Shown: positions 17,421 to 26,114, numbered from the stretch's first letter. The stretch: DNA of 64,000 nucleotides from Chryseobacterium sp. OSA05B (GCF_019970065.1 NZ_JAHXYH010000003.1:310001-374000); one strand, 5' to 3'. Notes: generated by a model from the sequence alone, not told the origin. Numbers and translations are program-made.

Positions 17421-17990
17421 TCAGTTTATTTCTTTTTTTATGCGGCTCAGCTGAGTGGGTGTAATACCCAGATAAGAAGCAATATGATGCTGTTTAAGGC
17501 GATCATACAGTGGTTTATTTTCCAGCAACTGCAGATAACGCTGTTTGGCTGTTTCATGCTTTAAAGAAATCTCCAGCGGTTCTTTTTTTACTACCCAGTT
17601 TTTTTCCAGATAATTGATTTGAAATAATGCCAGGTCATGATATCGGTTGATCAGCTCTCTGAAAGCCTTTGCAGGATATTTGATCACCGAACAGTCTTCC
17701 AGCGCGACAATATTAAATTCACTGGGTTTATCCTTGATCACAGCAGCAGTAGAAGCCACAAAACTCTTTTCTTCAAAGAAAATTTTATAGACAGAATCTC
17801 CCTGTTCATCCACTGTATAATACCCTACCAACCCTGATTTTATAAAGTAATAGTATCTGGCTGCAGTTCCGGCTTCCTGAAGAAGATCGTTTTTACGAAA
17901 TGTTTCTTCCGTACAGATATTCATCATTGCCCCAACCGTTTCTTCTGATAATGGGTAATAGGAATTGATCTCTTCTAAAAGTTCTTTCAA
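17421..17990 (-). CDS. Crp/Fnr family transcriptional regulator
   Basis: A 189-residue cyclic-nucleotide-binding-fold regulator: beta roll (about 20-115, with AARYYYFIKSGLVGYY and FFEEKSFV) and a C-terminal winged helix (about 150-189, HHIASYLGITPTQLSRIKKE). No cysteines typical of an oxygen-sensing cluster are seen. It belongs to the group of short Crp-like proteins common in Chryseobacterium, often next to small-molecule enzymes. It is the last gene of a run with the GNAT gene 12 bases upstream. Effector and targets unknown. Confidence 0.88.
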   Translation of the reverse strand: MKELLEEINSYYPLSEETVGAMMNICTEETFRKNDLLQEAGTAARYYYFIKSGLVGYYTVDEQGDSVYKIFFEEKSFVASTAAVIKDKPSEFNIVALEDCSVIKYPAKAFRELINRYHDLALFQINYLEKNWVVKKEPLEISLKHETAKQRYLQLLENKPLYDRLKQHHIASYLGITPTQLSRIKKEIN

Positions 17991-18002
17991 AGCGGATTGT
18001 TA

Positions 18003-18527
18003 TTAATCTAAAATTTTCTTCATCATCAGATCTGTCTGATCATCATCTCCCAGCGTAAAAGTATGACTTCCGAATTCCTCAAAGCCATTTTTCCTGTAAA
18101 AGTTCAGGGCTCTCAGATTCTTTTCCCAGACGCCAAGCCAAAGATAATTTTTACCGAGATTTTGAGCACTCTCCAATGCCTGATCATACAGTAATTGCCC
18201 TACTTTCTGTCCGTGATGACTTTTTTTGACATAAATACGCTCTATTTCCAGAGACGTATTATCGTCCTTCAGTTCGGTTTGTGCTGCTCCGGAATTCAAT
18301 TTAAGGTAGCCGACAGGATGGTCCTCTTCCCATGCGATAAAGAAATGAGAATCGGGATTATTGAGTTCCGACTTTACTTTTTCTGTATTGAAACTTTCTT
18401 CCAGATAGGTTGTCATAGCCTCTTCAGAATTACTTTCTGCAAAGGTTTCTGAGAACGTCTGTCTACCCAGGCTCTGTATGGTTTCCAAATCTTCAGTTGA
18501 AGCTGTATTAATGATAATAGATGCCAT
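18003..18527 (-). CDS. GNAT family N-acetyltransferase
   Basis: A 174-residue acetyltransferase of the GCN5 fold. The acetyl-CoA binding motif A appears as IERIYVKKSHHGQKVGQLLY (about 96-115), and the C-terminal ALNFYRKNGFEEFGSHTFTLG is the usual last helix-strand pair. It transfers an acetyl group to an unidentified amine. It lies between the nucleosidase-like gene and the Crp-like gene, with 12-base gaps on both sides, so all three are probably one transcript. Confidence 0.88.
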   Translation of the reverse strand: MASIIINTASTEDLETIQSLGRQTFSETFAESNSEEAMTTYLEESFNTEKVKSELNNPDSHFFIAWEEDHPVGYLKLNSGAAQTELKDDNTSLEIERIYVKKSHHGQKVGQLLYDQALESAQNLGKNYLWLGVWEKNLRALNFYRKNGFEEFGSHTFTLGDDDQTDLMMKKILD

Positions 18528-18539
18528 TTTTCTTTTTTG

Positions 18540-19118
18540 TTAAAACAATAGTTTTTTAAACGCCTCAGAAGCCAGATGTACCTGAACCGCCCAGTCGTCT
18601 GCCGCATCGCTCCCTGCATCATCAGAAATATATTTCAGGCACAGGAAAGGGATGTTCTCTTTCTTAGCGATCAGCGCAAGCGGATAGGCTTCCATATCTA
18701 CAATATTATAGTCCGTTTCGGAATGATTCATCTCAAAGCTGTCGCCGCTGCCACAAATCCCTTCCTCAAGGCCGTTCATCTTAAGACCGTATTCCAGAAC
18801 AGGTGGAATTCCGGATAAGGGCGTTTCATAAAGACTAAACCCCAGTCCTCTCACATCCATATCCCGTTGAATGAATTTTGTACAGCAAACCACTTCCCCT
18901 TTCCCAAAGCTTTTACTCCCTGCAGAACCCAGATTAACGATCAGTTTAGGTTTTCTGAGATGGATTTCTCTGGTCAGTTCAATAGCAGCATTCACTTTCC
19001 CTATTCCGGTCACCAGCTTATTTTTTCCTTCAAAAGCCTTTCCTGCTTCCGAGTCCAGAGCAAAGACAAACAGGGTTTCTGAAACAGGATAATGAGCTTC
19101 AGTATTGATTTTTATCAT
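18540..19118 (-). CDS. Nucleoside phosphorylase/MTA-SAH nucleosidase-like protein
   Basis: A 192-residue protein from the ATG at 19118; a longer frame would start at a TTG (19139). It has the PNP/UDP phosphorylase fold: early VFALDSEAG, central LIVNLGSAGS, and the ligand-binding VDMEAYPLALIAKKENIPF with a SDDAGSDA segment near the end, where the catalytic aspartate of nucleosidases lies. It is shorter than MtnN (about 230 residues). It probably cleaves N-glycosidic bonds of a purine nucleoside, and salvage or futalosine-like roles are open. First gene of a three-gene run. Confidence 0.78.
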   Translation of the reverse strand: MIKINTEAHYPVSETLFVFALDSEAGKAFEGKNKLVTGIGKVNAAIELTREIHLRKPKLIVNLGSAGSKSFGKGEVVCCTKFIQRDMDVRGLGFSLYETPLSGIPPVLEYGLKMNGLEEGICGSGDSFEMNHSETDYNIVDMEAYPLALIAKKENIPFLCLKYISDDAGSDAADDWAVQVHLASEAFKKLLF

Positions 19119-19204
19119 TGAACATAAATATTTAAACAAAAATAAGCATTGAGCAGCTAAAACGGGAATTCTTTTCTGGTTTTTTATAATCTGTATTCAA
19201 CAAA

Positions 19205-19229
19205 AAAACACCTCGCTTTGAGGTGTTTT
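19205..19229. terminator. Bidirectional rho-independent terminator
   Basis: A perfect 10-bp stem AAAACACCTC/GAGGTGTTTT with a 5-base loop (GCTTT), flanked by A runs on one side and T runs on the other, so it works on either strand. It lies in the 358-base gap between the nucleosidase start and the DsbA stop and probably ends the DsbA transcript. Confidence 0.8.
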
Positions 19230-19261
19230 ATATTGAATATGCTAAATTATTTTTCATTGAC

Positions 19262-19343
19262 AACACTAATCTCACTAATCTTTTCACGAATTTAACGAAT
19301 GTTGCTGACATTCAATAGTGACATTCGTGAACCTATTAGTGTT
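19262..19343. repeat. Large imperfect palindromic intergenic element
   Basis: Nested perfect arms: AACACTAAT (19262-19270) with ATTAGTGTT (19335-19343), and TTCACGAAT (19283-19291) with ATTCGTGAA (19323-19331). The RNA would fold into one long interrupted hairpin. No coding potential. It is followed near 19370-19387 by a purine-rich block (aggaagctggaag) seen in other intergenic gaps of this window. It resembles the palindromic repeats common between flavobacterial genes. Confidence 0.6.
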
Positions 19344-19476
19344 ATTTGTGGTTAAAAATTTAATCTAATCAGGAAGCTGGAAGTTAGTTCTATTCAATAA
19401 AATTTAAAGAATTAACCTTAAAAATTAAATAAAGCACATTGTCATTTTCTGTTTGGAGCTTAATGACTTCCTTACA

Positions 19477-20181
19477 TTATTCCACAGTGCATCCATCAGC
19501 ATCACACGATGCACCTCCTTCTTTGGAAAGGTCTTTAAACGGACTTACCGTTTCTTTATAGGTCTGTTGAAGTGCATCTGCGAAAACTTCTGCAGGCTGT
19601 GCACCGGATACCGCATATTTTCCATTCAAAACAAAGAAAGGAACGCTGGAAATACCATTATTTTTCGCCTCCTGAATATCCTGATTGATTTCATAATCAA
19701 GTTGGTCTGATGTTAAGACCTGTCTGGTCTCATCTTTATCAATCCCTAAACTATCAGCAAGAGTAATAAGTTCTTCTATATCCCCAACATTTTTTCCGTC
19801 GGTAAAATGAGCAATGAAAAGCGCTTCTTCCATTTCATTGGCCTTCCCGTGTTTTTTAGCAAGGTGAAGCAGTTTATGTGCTGTAAATGTATTGATGATC
19901 AAAGCTTTTTCGAAATTAAAATCAATTCCCGCGCCTTTTCCCATCTGGGCAACCTGACCAATCATCTGAGATGCCTGTTCTGCCGGAAAACCTTTTTTCT
20001 CTTTAAAATATTCAATGGTATTCTGAGGTTGTGAAGCATCTAAAGTTGGGTCTAACTGGAAGCTCTTCCACTCTACTTCAATTTCGTCTTTAAACGGCAG
20101 TTTTTCAAGAGCCTGCTCAAAATTATGCTTTCCGATATAGCAGAACGGACACATGACATCCGACCATATTTCTATTTTCAT
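19477..20181 (-). CDS. DsbA family (FrnE-like) oxidoreductase
   Basis: A 234-residue thioredoxin-fold protein with an inserted helical domain and no signal peptide. The active site CPFC is at residues 11-14 (DVMCPFCYIG), and a cis-proline loop appears as SSVPFFVLN near 180. FrnE proteins are cytoplasmic thiol oxidoreductases related to 2-hydroxychromene-2-carboxylate isomerase and to oxidative-stress tolerance. The C-terminus adds CDADGC, a possible second thiol pair. It has its own promoter with two palindromes (see the next feature), suggesting regulated expression. Confidence 0.9.
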   Translation of the reverse strand: MKIEIWSDVMCPFCYIGKHNFEQALEKLPFKDEIEVEWKSFQLDPTLDASQPQNTIEYFKEKKGFPAEQASQMIGQVAQMGKGAGIDFNFEKALIINTFTAHKLLHLAKKHGKANEMEEALFIAHFTDGKNVGDIEELITLADSLGIDKDETRQVLTSDQLDYEINQDIQEAKNNGISSVPFFVLNGKYAVSGAQPAEVFADALQQTYKETVSPFKDLSKEGGASCDADGCTVE

Positions 20182-20199
20182 TTTTTATTGTTTTAATTC

Positions 20200-20263
20200 T
20201 TGATGAAATTATTAATTCATCAAAATTACTGCTTTTTTTAATTGTAACAAAATTCATTACAAT
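20200..20263 (-). promoter_or_regulatory. Regulated promoter of the DsbA/FrnE gene
   Basis: On the minus strand TTTG (plus CAAA 20248-20251) and TAATTTTG (plus CAAAATTA 20221-20228) are exactly 19 bases apart, a perfect Bacteroidota promoter. ATTGTAA (20241-20247) and TTACAAT (20257-20263) frame the -33 box with a 9-base centre, and TTGATGAA (20200-20207) and TTCATCAA (20216-20223) cover the start region with an 8-base centre. These are plausible operators; the regulator is unknown. Confidence 0.65.
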
Positions 20264-20266
20264 ATA

Positions 20267-21436
20267 TCACTGGCACGGAATAATGATCTTCTGCTTTTCA
20301 GCTCTTTTCTCCAGAATACTTCTCAGAATGATCATTAAAAAAGCTAAAATCCCAAATACAAAGCCTATCCATGGATTGTATGAAGCTCCTTTGGCAACAA
20401 TCATCCACCCTCCCAAGGTTGTTCCCAAAGTCACACCTAAGTTTCCAAAAGAAGTGGCTAAACTGTTGGCAAATTCAAGAGAATCCGGTACAGAAGAGAT
20501 CATATACGTGGAAGCATTCTGAAAACTCGGAGAATACAGAAAACCCCAAACCGCAATACTGATGATATTGGCAGGCAGACTGTCTCCGGAAAACAGTAAG
20601 AACGGCATAATGACAGTCCCAGAAAGAAACAGAGCTGTTGTTTTCGGGACATTCCAGCTCAACATTTTTCCTGCGATCCAGTTTGAAAATACACCAATAA
20701 TTCCGAAAAGGAAAAGCATGTAGCTTACCATCGTTCCGTCCATTCCTTTCGCTTTATTAAGATAGTCTGCAAAATAGCTGTAGGTGGAAAACCATGCTGT
20801 GATCATGAAAAAATTCATGGCTATACTGACGATAAATGTGGGTTTAGTCAGAATGGTGAGCTGGCTTTTGTAAGATTTTTTCTCTTGTACCGGCATAGGG
20901 GGAAGTAACCAATAGATCACGGCTAAAGCTATTGTGCTTACAATCCCCTGCACGATGAATGAAGATTCCCAAATCCATACACTAGACAGCCAAGTGGCAA
21001 AAGGAACTGTAGTCACCATAGCCAGAGCCACCCCGATAAAGACAATGCCCATCAGCTTATTCGCCTGCTTTTGATCTGCCCCTGAGACTGCAACCGATAA
21101 TGCCGTGGCAATATAGACCGGTTGTAAAAATGCAGGAAGTATTCTCACCAGCATCAGAAGCCAAAACGGTGGCGACATCGCCGAAACAACAGCCGTAAAC
21201 AGGAAGATAGCAATCGCGGTCAACATCACTTTCTTTCGGTCAAATCCGGACATCAACAAGGTCATAAAAGGCCCCGTTAATGCAATAATCAGTGCAAAAG
21301 CACTGAGGAGCCAACCGGCTTTGTCAATTCCTATCTGATAATGTTCTGCAATCTGGGGCAGGATTCCTATTACTCCGAATTCTGTCGTAATCACCGCAAT
21401 GAATCCTAAGCATCCGATGTAGGCGTACTTTTTCAT
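20267..21436 (-). CDS. MFS transporter, DHA1 type
   Basis: A 389-residue major facilitator protein with twelve predicted membrane helices. The N-terminal VITTEFGVIGILPQIAEHY and SGFDRKKVML loop match the drug/sugar efflux (AraJ/YdhP-like) branch. It exports small molecules by proton antiport. Its start overlaps the stop of the alpha/beta hydrolase gene by four bases, so the two are coupled; the pair suggests modification and export of one class of compound. Substrate unknown. Confidence 0.9.
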   Translation of the reverse strand: MKKYAYIGCLGFIAVITTEFGVIGILPQIAEHYQIGIDKAGWLLSAFALIIALTGPFMTLLMSGFDRKKVMLTAIAIFLFTAVVSAMSPPFWLLMLVRILPAFLQPVYIATALSVAVSGADQKQANKLMGIVFIGVALAMVTTVPFATWLSSVWIWESSFIVQGIVSTIALAVIYWLLPPMPVQEKKSYKSQLTILTKPTFIVSIAMNFFMITAWFSTYSYFADYLNKAKGMDGTMVSYMLFLFGIIGVFSNWIAGKMLSWNVPKTTALFLSGTVIMPFLLFSGDSLPANIISIAVWGFLYSPSFQNASTYMISSVPDSLEFANSLATSFGNLGVTLGTTLGGWMIVAKGASYNPWIGFVFGILAFLMIILRSILEKRAEKQKIIIPCQ

Positions 21437-22377
21437 CCTTCTTTTTCTATGGCTATTTCAAGCTGTTGATGGGCAAAAGCTGCTATTTCACCGGCCACCT
21501 GCTCCACTTCGTTCAGTACTTCTCCCATATGCATGAAACCGTGAACCATATCTTTGTAAAAACGAATGTCTACAGGAATTCCTGCTTCTTTCATATTTTG
21601 GGCAAGTGTTTCCCCTTCGTCTCTTAAAGCGTCGTGTTCAGCAATAAAAACTAGTGTGGATGGTGTATTTTTGAAATCTTTTATCAATATAGGAACTGCC
21701 AACGGATCCGGATGGCTATTACCTTCCGGATGATACCATTTCCACGCCTGAATACCGCCTTCTTTGTTTAAAACCGGACCCGTTTCATAGATTTCCCATG
21801 ACTTTGTATTAAGTTGATTACCGGCTGCCGGATAAATCAATACCTGGAACCTAAGAAGCTCTCCAATCTGTGTGGAAACGCTTGTTGAAAGGGCTCCACC
21901 GGCACTGTCGCCAATAATTCCGATTTGATCTTTGTCTATTCCTAGAGATTCTGCATGATCAATGATCCATTTTACAATATCGATGCAGTCATTTAATCCT
22001 GCCGGAAAAGGATGCTCAGGTGCTAAACGGTAATCGACAAAAATCACAGCTGATCCCGTTTTATTGGCCAGTTTACGGACTACAGCATCATGGGTTTCAA
22101 AACTGCCGGCAATGAACCATCCTCCGTGTATGTAGACAATAGCTGATGATTTTTGAGTAGTTTTTCCTTTCGGGCGGTAGATACGAATCGGGATCTGGTA
22201 ATTTTCCATTGGAATATTCAGTTCTTCGATCATTGCCACAGATTCTTTTTTTCCGCTGAGCTGAAGTGACATCGTTTCAAGATATTTGCGGGTATCATCT
22301 AAGGGATCCCGTGCATTGAATGACTGTATTTTTTCTAACTGACTGATGATTTGATTGATGGGTGATGTAAATTCCAT
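21433..22377 (-). CDS. Alpha/beta hydrolase, hormone-sensitive lipase family
   Basis: A 314-residue carboxylesterase of the HSL/GDXG group. The HGGW oxyanion motif is near residue 85, the nucleophile motif GDSAGG near 158, an acid in EHDALRDEG near 250 and a histidine in VHGFMHMG near 280. No signal peptide, so cytoplasmic. It hydrolyses short-chain esters. First gene of a two-gene operon with the MFS exporter, divergent from an HxlR regulator that probably controls it. Confidence 0.88.
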   Translation of the reverse strand: MEFTSPINQIISQLEKIQSFNARDPLDDTRKYLETMSLQLSGKKESVAMIEELNIPMENYQIPIRIYRPKGKTTQKSSAIVYIHGGWFIAGSFETHDAVVRKLANKTGSAVIFVDYRLAPEHPFPAGLNDCIDIVKWIIDHAESLGIDKDQIGIIGDSAGGALSTSVSTQIGELLRFQVLIYPAAGNQLNTKSWEIYETGPVLNKEGGIQAWKWYHPEGNSHPDPLAVPILIKDFKNTPSTLVFIAEHDALRDEGETLAQNMKEAGIPVDIRFYKDMVHGFMHMGEVLNEVEQVAGEIAAFAHQQLEIAIEKEG

Positions 22378-22408
22378 TATTTTAATTTTCCTGTTAATAT
22401 ATTTTCAA

Positions 22409-22501
22409 GGGAACATAAGCGCTATTGTTCCCGAACTGCTGTTTATTTCAGTTTCTGAGGACAAAATTAATTTTCAAACCTTACATTTGCACTGTATACA
22501 G
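22409..22501. promoter_or_regulatory. Divergent control region with palindromes and two -7 boxes
   Basis: TACATTTG (22482-22489) is a -7 box for the HxlR gene, and CAAAATTA (22462-22469) is TAATTTTG on the minus strand for the hydrolase gene; matching -33 boxes are not evident. GGGAACA (22409-22415) and TGTTCCC (22426-22432) form a palindrome around a central AGCGCT in the hydrolase leader, and CTGTATACAG (22492-22501) is a perfect palindrome at the predicted HxlR start site. They are candidate operators. Confidence 0.5.
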
Positions 22502-22533
22502 CGAATTGTATGGTACTAACAAATTTGTAAGCT

Positions 22534-22902
22534 ATGGGGAAAATAAAGGAAAATTCGACAAACAATATCAATAAAAAGTACATACAGGAATGTGATCTGT
22601 CTTACGCGGTCTGCAAAATTGGCGGAAGATGGAAACTATTGATTTTAAACAGATTGAAAGACGGAAAACTGCGTTTCAGTGAAGTCCGGGACCGGATCTG
22701 CGGAATCACTGAAAGAATGCTTACATTACAGTTGAGAGAGCTTGAAAAAGAAGGTTTAGTCAAACGAACTGTACATGCCGAAGTTCCGCCAAGAGTAGAC
22801 TATGAACTTACGAATATAGCCAGAGAGCTGATCCCGATCTGGGAAGAGCTCGAAAAATGGGGAAATAAGCACAAAGACTTAGTTCAAAGCAGTGAGATTT
22901 AG
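22534..22902 (+). CDS. HxlR family transcriptional regulator
   Basis: A 122-residue winged-helix regulator. The signature appears as CDLSYAVCKIGGRWKLLIL (about 18-36) followed by RFSEVRDRICGITERMLTLQLREL and the wing VPPRVDYELT. HxlR proteins often sense aldehydes, quinones or thiol stress through the N-terminal cysteine, which is present here (C18, plus C25). It is divergent from the hydrolase-MFS pair and ends one base from the convergent second MFS gene. Likely a repressor of one or both neighbours. Confidence 0.92.
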   Translation: MGKIKENSTNNINKKYIQECDLSYAVCKIGGRWKLLILNRLKDGKLRFSEVRDRICGITERMLTLQLRELEKEGLVKRTVHAEVPPRVDYELTNIARELIPIWEELEKWGNKHKDLVQSSEI

Positions 22903-22903
22903 G

Positions 22904-24124
22904 CTAAGATGTAGATTGAGAGGCATTCACTTTGTTACAAAACAGTACGTGAGCGATGATTGCAAGTATCCCGAAAGATGCTCCTACAAAGCAGACCCCA
23001 GACCATTGTGCATATTGCCAGGCCATAGAAGCCAGCCACGTTCCCAGTGATCCGCCGATGAAATAGGAAACCATGTAAACGGTATTTAATCTGTTGACAG
23101 CATTGGATTTAATTAAAAAATAATTGGTCTGGTTCATGATGTGGCTCGACTGTACTCCAAGATCAACAAGGATAACGCCAACGATCAGGCCCCAATATGT
23201 TTCGCCTGCAAAATACGTGAAAGCCCAGCTTCCCACCACAATAAAAAGTGAATACAAAATGATCCGGTTGATGTCCAGATATTTCTGAAGTTTTCCCACT
23301 TTTGCGGCTGCCAGTGCACCTACTGCTCCGGCCAGTCCGAAACTTCCCACAACAGAAGATCCCGCATTGAAAGGCGGTTTTTCCATATGAAAAACCAGCG
23401 TTGTAAATAAAGCACACATAGATCCGAACGCCATCGCTCCACGGAATGAAGCCAGCTGCAAAATAGGCTGTGTTTTAGCCAGATGAGCTACGGACTTCAT
23501 CAGTTCTCTGTAGGTTCCTTTGAAATTGGGCTGCATTTCGGGTAACATTTTGTACACCGCAACCCAAACCAGAATCATCAGTCCTGCCGCAATACCGAAC
23601 ATCGCTCTCCAGCCCCACACATCTCCAACAATTCCACCAATAAAACGGGATAAAAGAATTCCTAATAACAATCCTGACATGACGACTCCGATATTGGAAG
23701 ATTTCTCTTTATCCGAGGACAATTCTGCAGCAATCGGTATAAATAACTGAGGAATCACTGAAGTAGCCCCAATCAACAGGCTGGCAGCGTACAGCATCCA
23801 TAATTGAGTTGCGAATGTCATCCATAACAGTGACCCGAAAACTAAAAACAGATCAATCAGAATAAGCTTCTTACGAAAAAATTTATCTCCCAAAGGCACG
23901 AGCAGCAACAAACCCAGCGCATATCCTATCTGTGTCAGTACAGAAATCCGGCTTGCTGCACTTTCAGAAACATGAAGATCGTCGGAAATAAGAGCCAGTA
24001 AAGGCTGGTTATAATAGTTGTTGGCTACCACAAGTCCAGAAATAATGGCCATGAGCCAGATAACTGTTCTTGAAATACCGCCCGTATTGCTCGCCTGCAT
24101 AGTTGAATTTAAATTTGATTTCAA
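22904..24124 (-). CDS. MFS transporter
   Basis: A 406-residue major facilitator protein with twelve predicted helices, carrying NNYYNQPLLALISDDLHVSE near 41 and the DKFFRKK loop between helices 2 and 3, as in the YgaY/NreB-like efflux branch common in soil bacteria. It is convergent with the HxlR gene with a 1-base gap. The leader is long and includes a terminator-like hairpin (24241-24272). Substrate unknown. Confidence 0.88.
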   Translation of the reverse strand: MKSNLNSTMQASNTGGISRTVIWLMAIISGLVVANNYYNQPLLALISDDLHVSESAASRISVLTQIGYALGLLLLVPLGDKFFRKKLILIDLFLVFGSLLWMTFATQLWMLYAASLLIGATSVIPQLFIPIAAELSSDKEKSSNIGVVMSGLLLGILLSRFIGGIVGDVWGWRAMFGIAAGLMILVWVAVYKMLPEMQPNFKGTYRELMKSVAHLAKTQPILQLASFRGAMAFGSMCALFTTLVFHMEKPPFNAGSSVVGSFGLAGAVGALAAAKVGKLQKYLDINRIILYSLFIVVGSWAFTYFAGETYWGLIVGVILVDLGVQSSHIMNQTNYFLIKSNAVNRLNTVYMVSYFIGGSLGTWLASMAWQYAQWSGVCFVGASFGILAIIAHVLFCNKVNASQSTS

Positions 24125-24240
24125 ATGTAAGAATAGAATTAATGAATAAGAAGCATTCCAGATTGTTAATCATGAATGATTTCATTAATACATTCAATCG
24201 GACATACCGCTTTTTTAAGATGGACAAAGGTAATCAAATA

Positions 24241-24272
24241 AAAAAAAGAGACCGTTTGGTAACGACCTCTTT
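24241..24272 (-). terminator. Terminator-like hairpin upstream of MFS gene
   Basis: On the minus strand AAAGAG/CTCTTT arms (plus 24245-24250 and 24267-24272) and an inner CGTT/AACG stem are followed by a run of eight or more T. No known minus-strand gene lies upstream, so it would end a short RNA or act as an attenuator of the MFS gene about 120 bases downstream. The rest of 24125-24539 has no gene; TTTG at 24479 and CACATTTG at 24505 form a weak promoter for the NUDIX gene. Confidence 0.5.
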
Positions 24273-24539
24273 CAATCAACTATGGCATTTAATCTTAAAA
24301 TAATTTACAGGCTGGAAAAGAGGGAGGTGTTTTTTCGTCACTAACAGCTTTACAGAAAGTCAGCCGTATGTTTTGTGTATATCTGTAACGGAAAAATAGC
24401 TGTTAATATTTTGCAGCAGTTTTTTTTTATTCTGTTTTTTTAACCCAATCTATCTTAAATACCTTTATCTAAAGGATTTTTGATGGAAATTCATTTTTTT
24501 TTAGCACATTTGTACTAATACACATTTCACACGAGTTCC

Positions 24540-25289
24540 ATGGATTCCAAACAACAGCTTTTACAGCAGTCAATCGCGGCCAAAGAGGTTTTCCTGCCCC
24601 ATATTTCAGCTGATCCGGTTATTTTCGGATTCGAGCATAATGAACTTAAAGTTCTTCTCTTAAAAACCAATTACAGAAAAAAATGGCTGCTTCCGGGCGG
24701 TTATGTAAGAAAAGATGAAGATCTGGACGAAGCGGTAAAAAGAATTTTAAAAGAAAGGTCCGGAATAACGGATGTTTATCTTGAGGAATTCGGGGTCTTT
24801 GGAAAGAAAAACAGGAGTGAATTTCATTTTGAGGATTTTGATGACAGCCTTTTTCAGAAACAGCGCTTTATAACGGTGGGATATTATGCTTTGTACAGCC
24901 CTTCAAGGTTTCACCTGATCCCTGATGAGTTCAGCGAGACTTGTGAATGGGTCTTTATAAGCCAGTTATCGGAGATAGAACTGGGGATGGATCATTATGA
25001 GATCATTCAGAAAGCCCTGTTTACCCTGAGACAGAAAATATCTACAAAACCTATCGGGCGAAACCTTCTTCCTGAAAAATTTACACTTCCTGAATTGCAG
25101 AAATTATATGAAGCCGTTTTAGGAAAAGAGCTAAACCGCGGAAATTTTTACAGGAAAATAAAGAATTTGGGTATTCTGAAAAAGCTTGAAGAACAAAGGC
25201 GCGGCGGTGCCCATAAAGCTCCTGACCTCTATTCTTTTGATGAAGAACATTACGCCAAAGCTATGGAAAACGGGCTTAATAGCTGGTAA
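24540..25289 (+). CDS. NUDIX-fold transcriptional regulator (NrtR/AraR-like)
   Basis: A 249-residue protein: NUDIX domain (about 20-150) and C-terminal winged helix (about 170-245, LPELQKLYEAVLGKELNRGN then KNLGILKKLEE and a basic RRGGAHKAP loop). The NUDIX box reads GGYVRKDEDLDEAVKRILKE: the G, first E and R are kept but the REUxEE core is RILKER, lacking the paired catalytic glutamates. It is therefore probably a ligand sensor rather than a hydrolase, as in NrtR and the AraR regulators of Bacteroidota. Its target may be the MBL hydrolase 75 bases downstream. Confidence 0.85.
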   Translation: MDSKQQLLQQSIAAKEVFLPHISADPVIFGFEHNELKVLLLKTNYRKKWLLPGGYVRKDEDLDEAVKRILKERSGITDVYLEEFGVFGKKNRSEFHFEDFDDSLFQKQRFITVGYYALYSPSRFHLIPDEFSETCEWVFISQLSEIELGMDHYEIIQKALFTLRQKISTKPIGRNLLPEKFTLPELQKLYEAVLGKELNRGNFYRKIKNLGILKKLEEQRRGGAHKAPDLYSFDEEHYAKAMENGLNSW

Positions 25290-25364
25290 TCTGATTGTTT
25301 TTTCCGATGAGCTCTATTGAAAAAAAGGTTTTCAGAATTTAGAAATAATAGGGAAATTTGCAGA

Positions 25365-26096
25365 ATGAAAATTATTCCGCTTAAAGAAGGCAATTTCTCG
25401 GCCAGCAGAACAAAAGAATTTACGCTTTTAACAGATGAAAACTTTGATACCGTAAAAGGGATTAAAATGTCTGTGCAGCCTTTTCTGATCGTTACAGATC
25501 ATGATTATATCCTTCTTGATGCCGGTATCAGTTGGAAGAATGGTGAGGGAAAGACTGTTATTTCTGAACTACTGGCAAAAGAAAATATCAAGCCGGAACA
25601 AATCACCAGGCTTCTGCTTTCACATCTCCACAAGGATCATATCGACGGCAGCCTACAAAAAACAGATAATGGTTTTATCCCAACGTTTCCGAATGCCCAA
25701 ATTTATATCCAGAAACGCGAACTGGCTTTTGCGATGGAAAACACAGGAAACCCCTCATTTGACTTTGATACCCTTGAAAAACTGATCACTCTTCCAAATA
25801 TCATCTGGATGGATGATGATCACGGGAAAATTAACGATGAAATTTCTTTTGAAGTGGTGGGTGGCCACACTCCTTTTATGCAGGTATTCTGGATCCGGGA
25901 AAATGGAGAGACCGTTTTCTATGGTGCAGATGACCTTCCTCAGGAATCTTACCTGAAATACCATCTGGCGTATAAAAGCGATTTCGATGGTAGAAAAGCA
26001 ATGGAATTAAGACAGGAATGGCAGAAAAAAGCCGCCGAAGAGCAATGGAAAATACTGCTTTACCATGATCTGGACAAAGCAGTAATCCAAATATAA
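25365..26096 (+). CDS. MBL-fold metallohydrolase
   Basis: A 243-residue metallo-beta-lactamase-fold hydrolase from the ATG at 25365. A longer frame begins at TTG 25317, but the family start MKIIPLKEG fits the ATG. The metal site HLHKDH is near residue 90, further ligands in VGGHTPF near 168 and GADD near 187, and a final histidine in LLYHDLD near 234. It has no signal peptide. It resembles lactonase/glyoxalase II-like members; substrate unknown. It probably shares a transcript or regulator with the NUDIX-fold gene. Confidence 0.82.
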   Translation: MKIIPLKEGNFSASRTKEFTLLTDENFDTVKGIKMSVQPFLIVTDHDYILLDAGISWKNGEGKTVISELLAKENIKPEQITRLLLSHLHKDHIDGSLQKTDNGFIPTFPNAQIYIQKRELAFAMENTGNPSFDFDTLEKLITLPNIIWMDDDHGKINDEISFEVVGGHTPFMQVFWIRENGETVFYGADDLPQESYLKYHLAYKSDFDGRKAMELRQEWQKKAAEEQWKILLYHDLDKAVIQI

Positions 26097-26114
26097 TCTG
26101 ACGCAAAAATAGGT

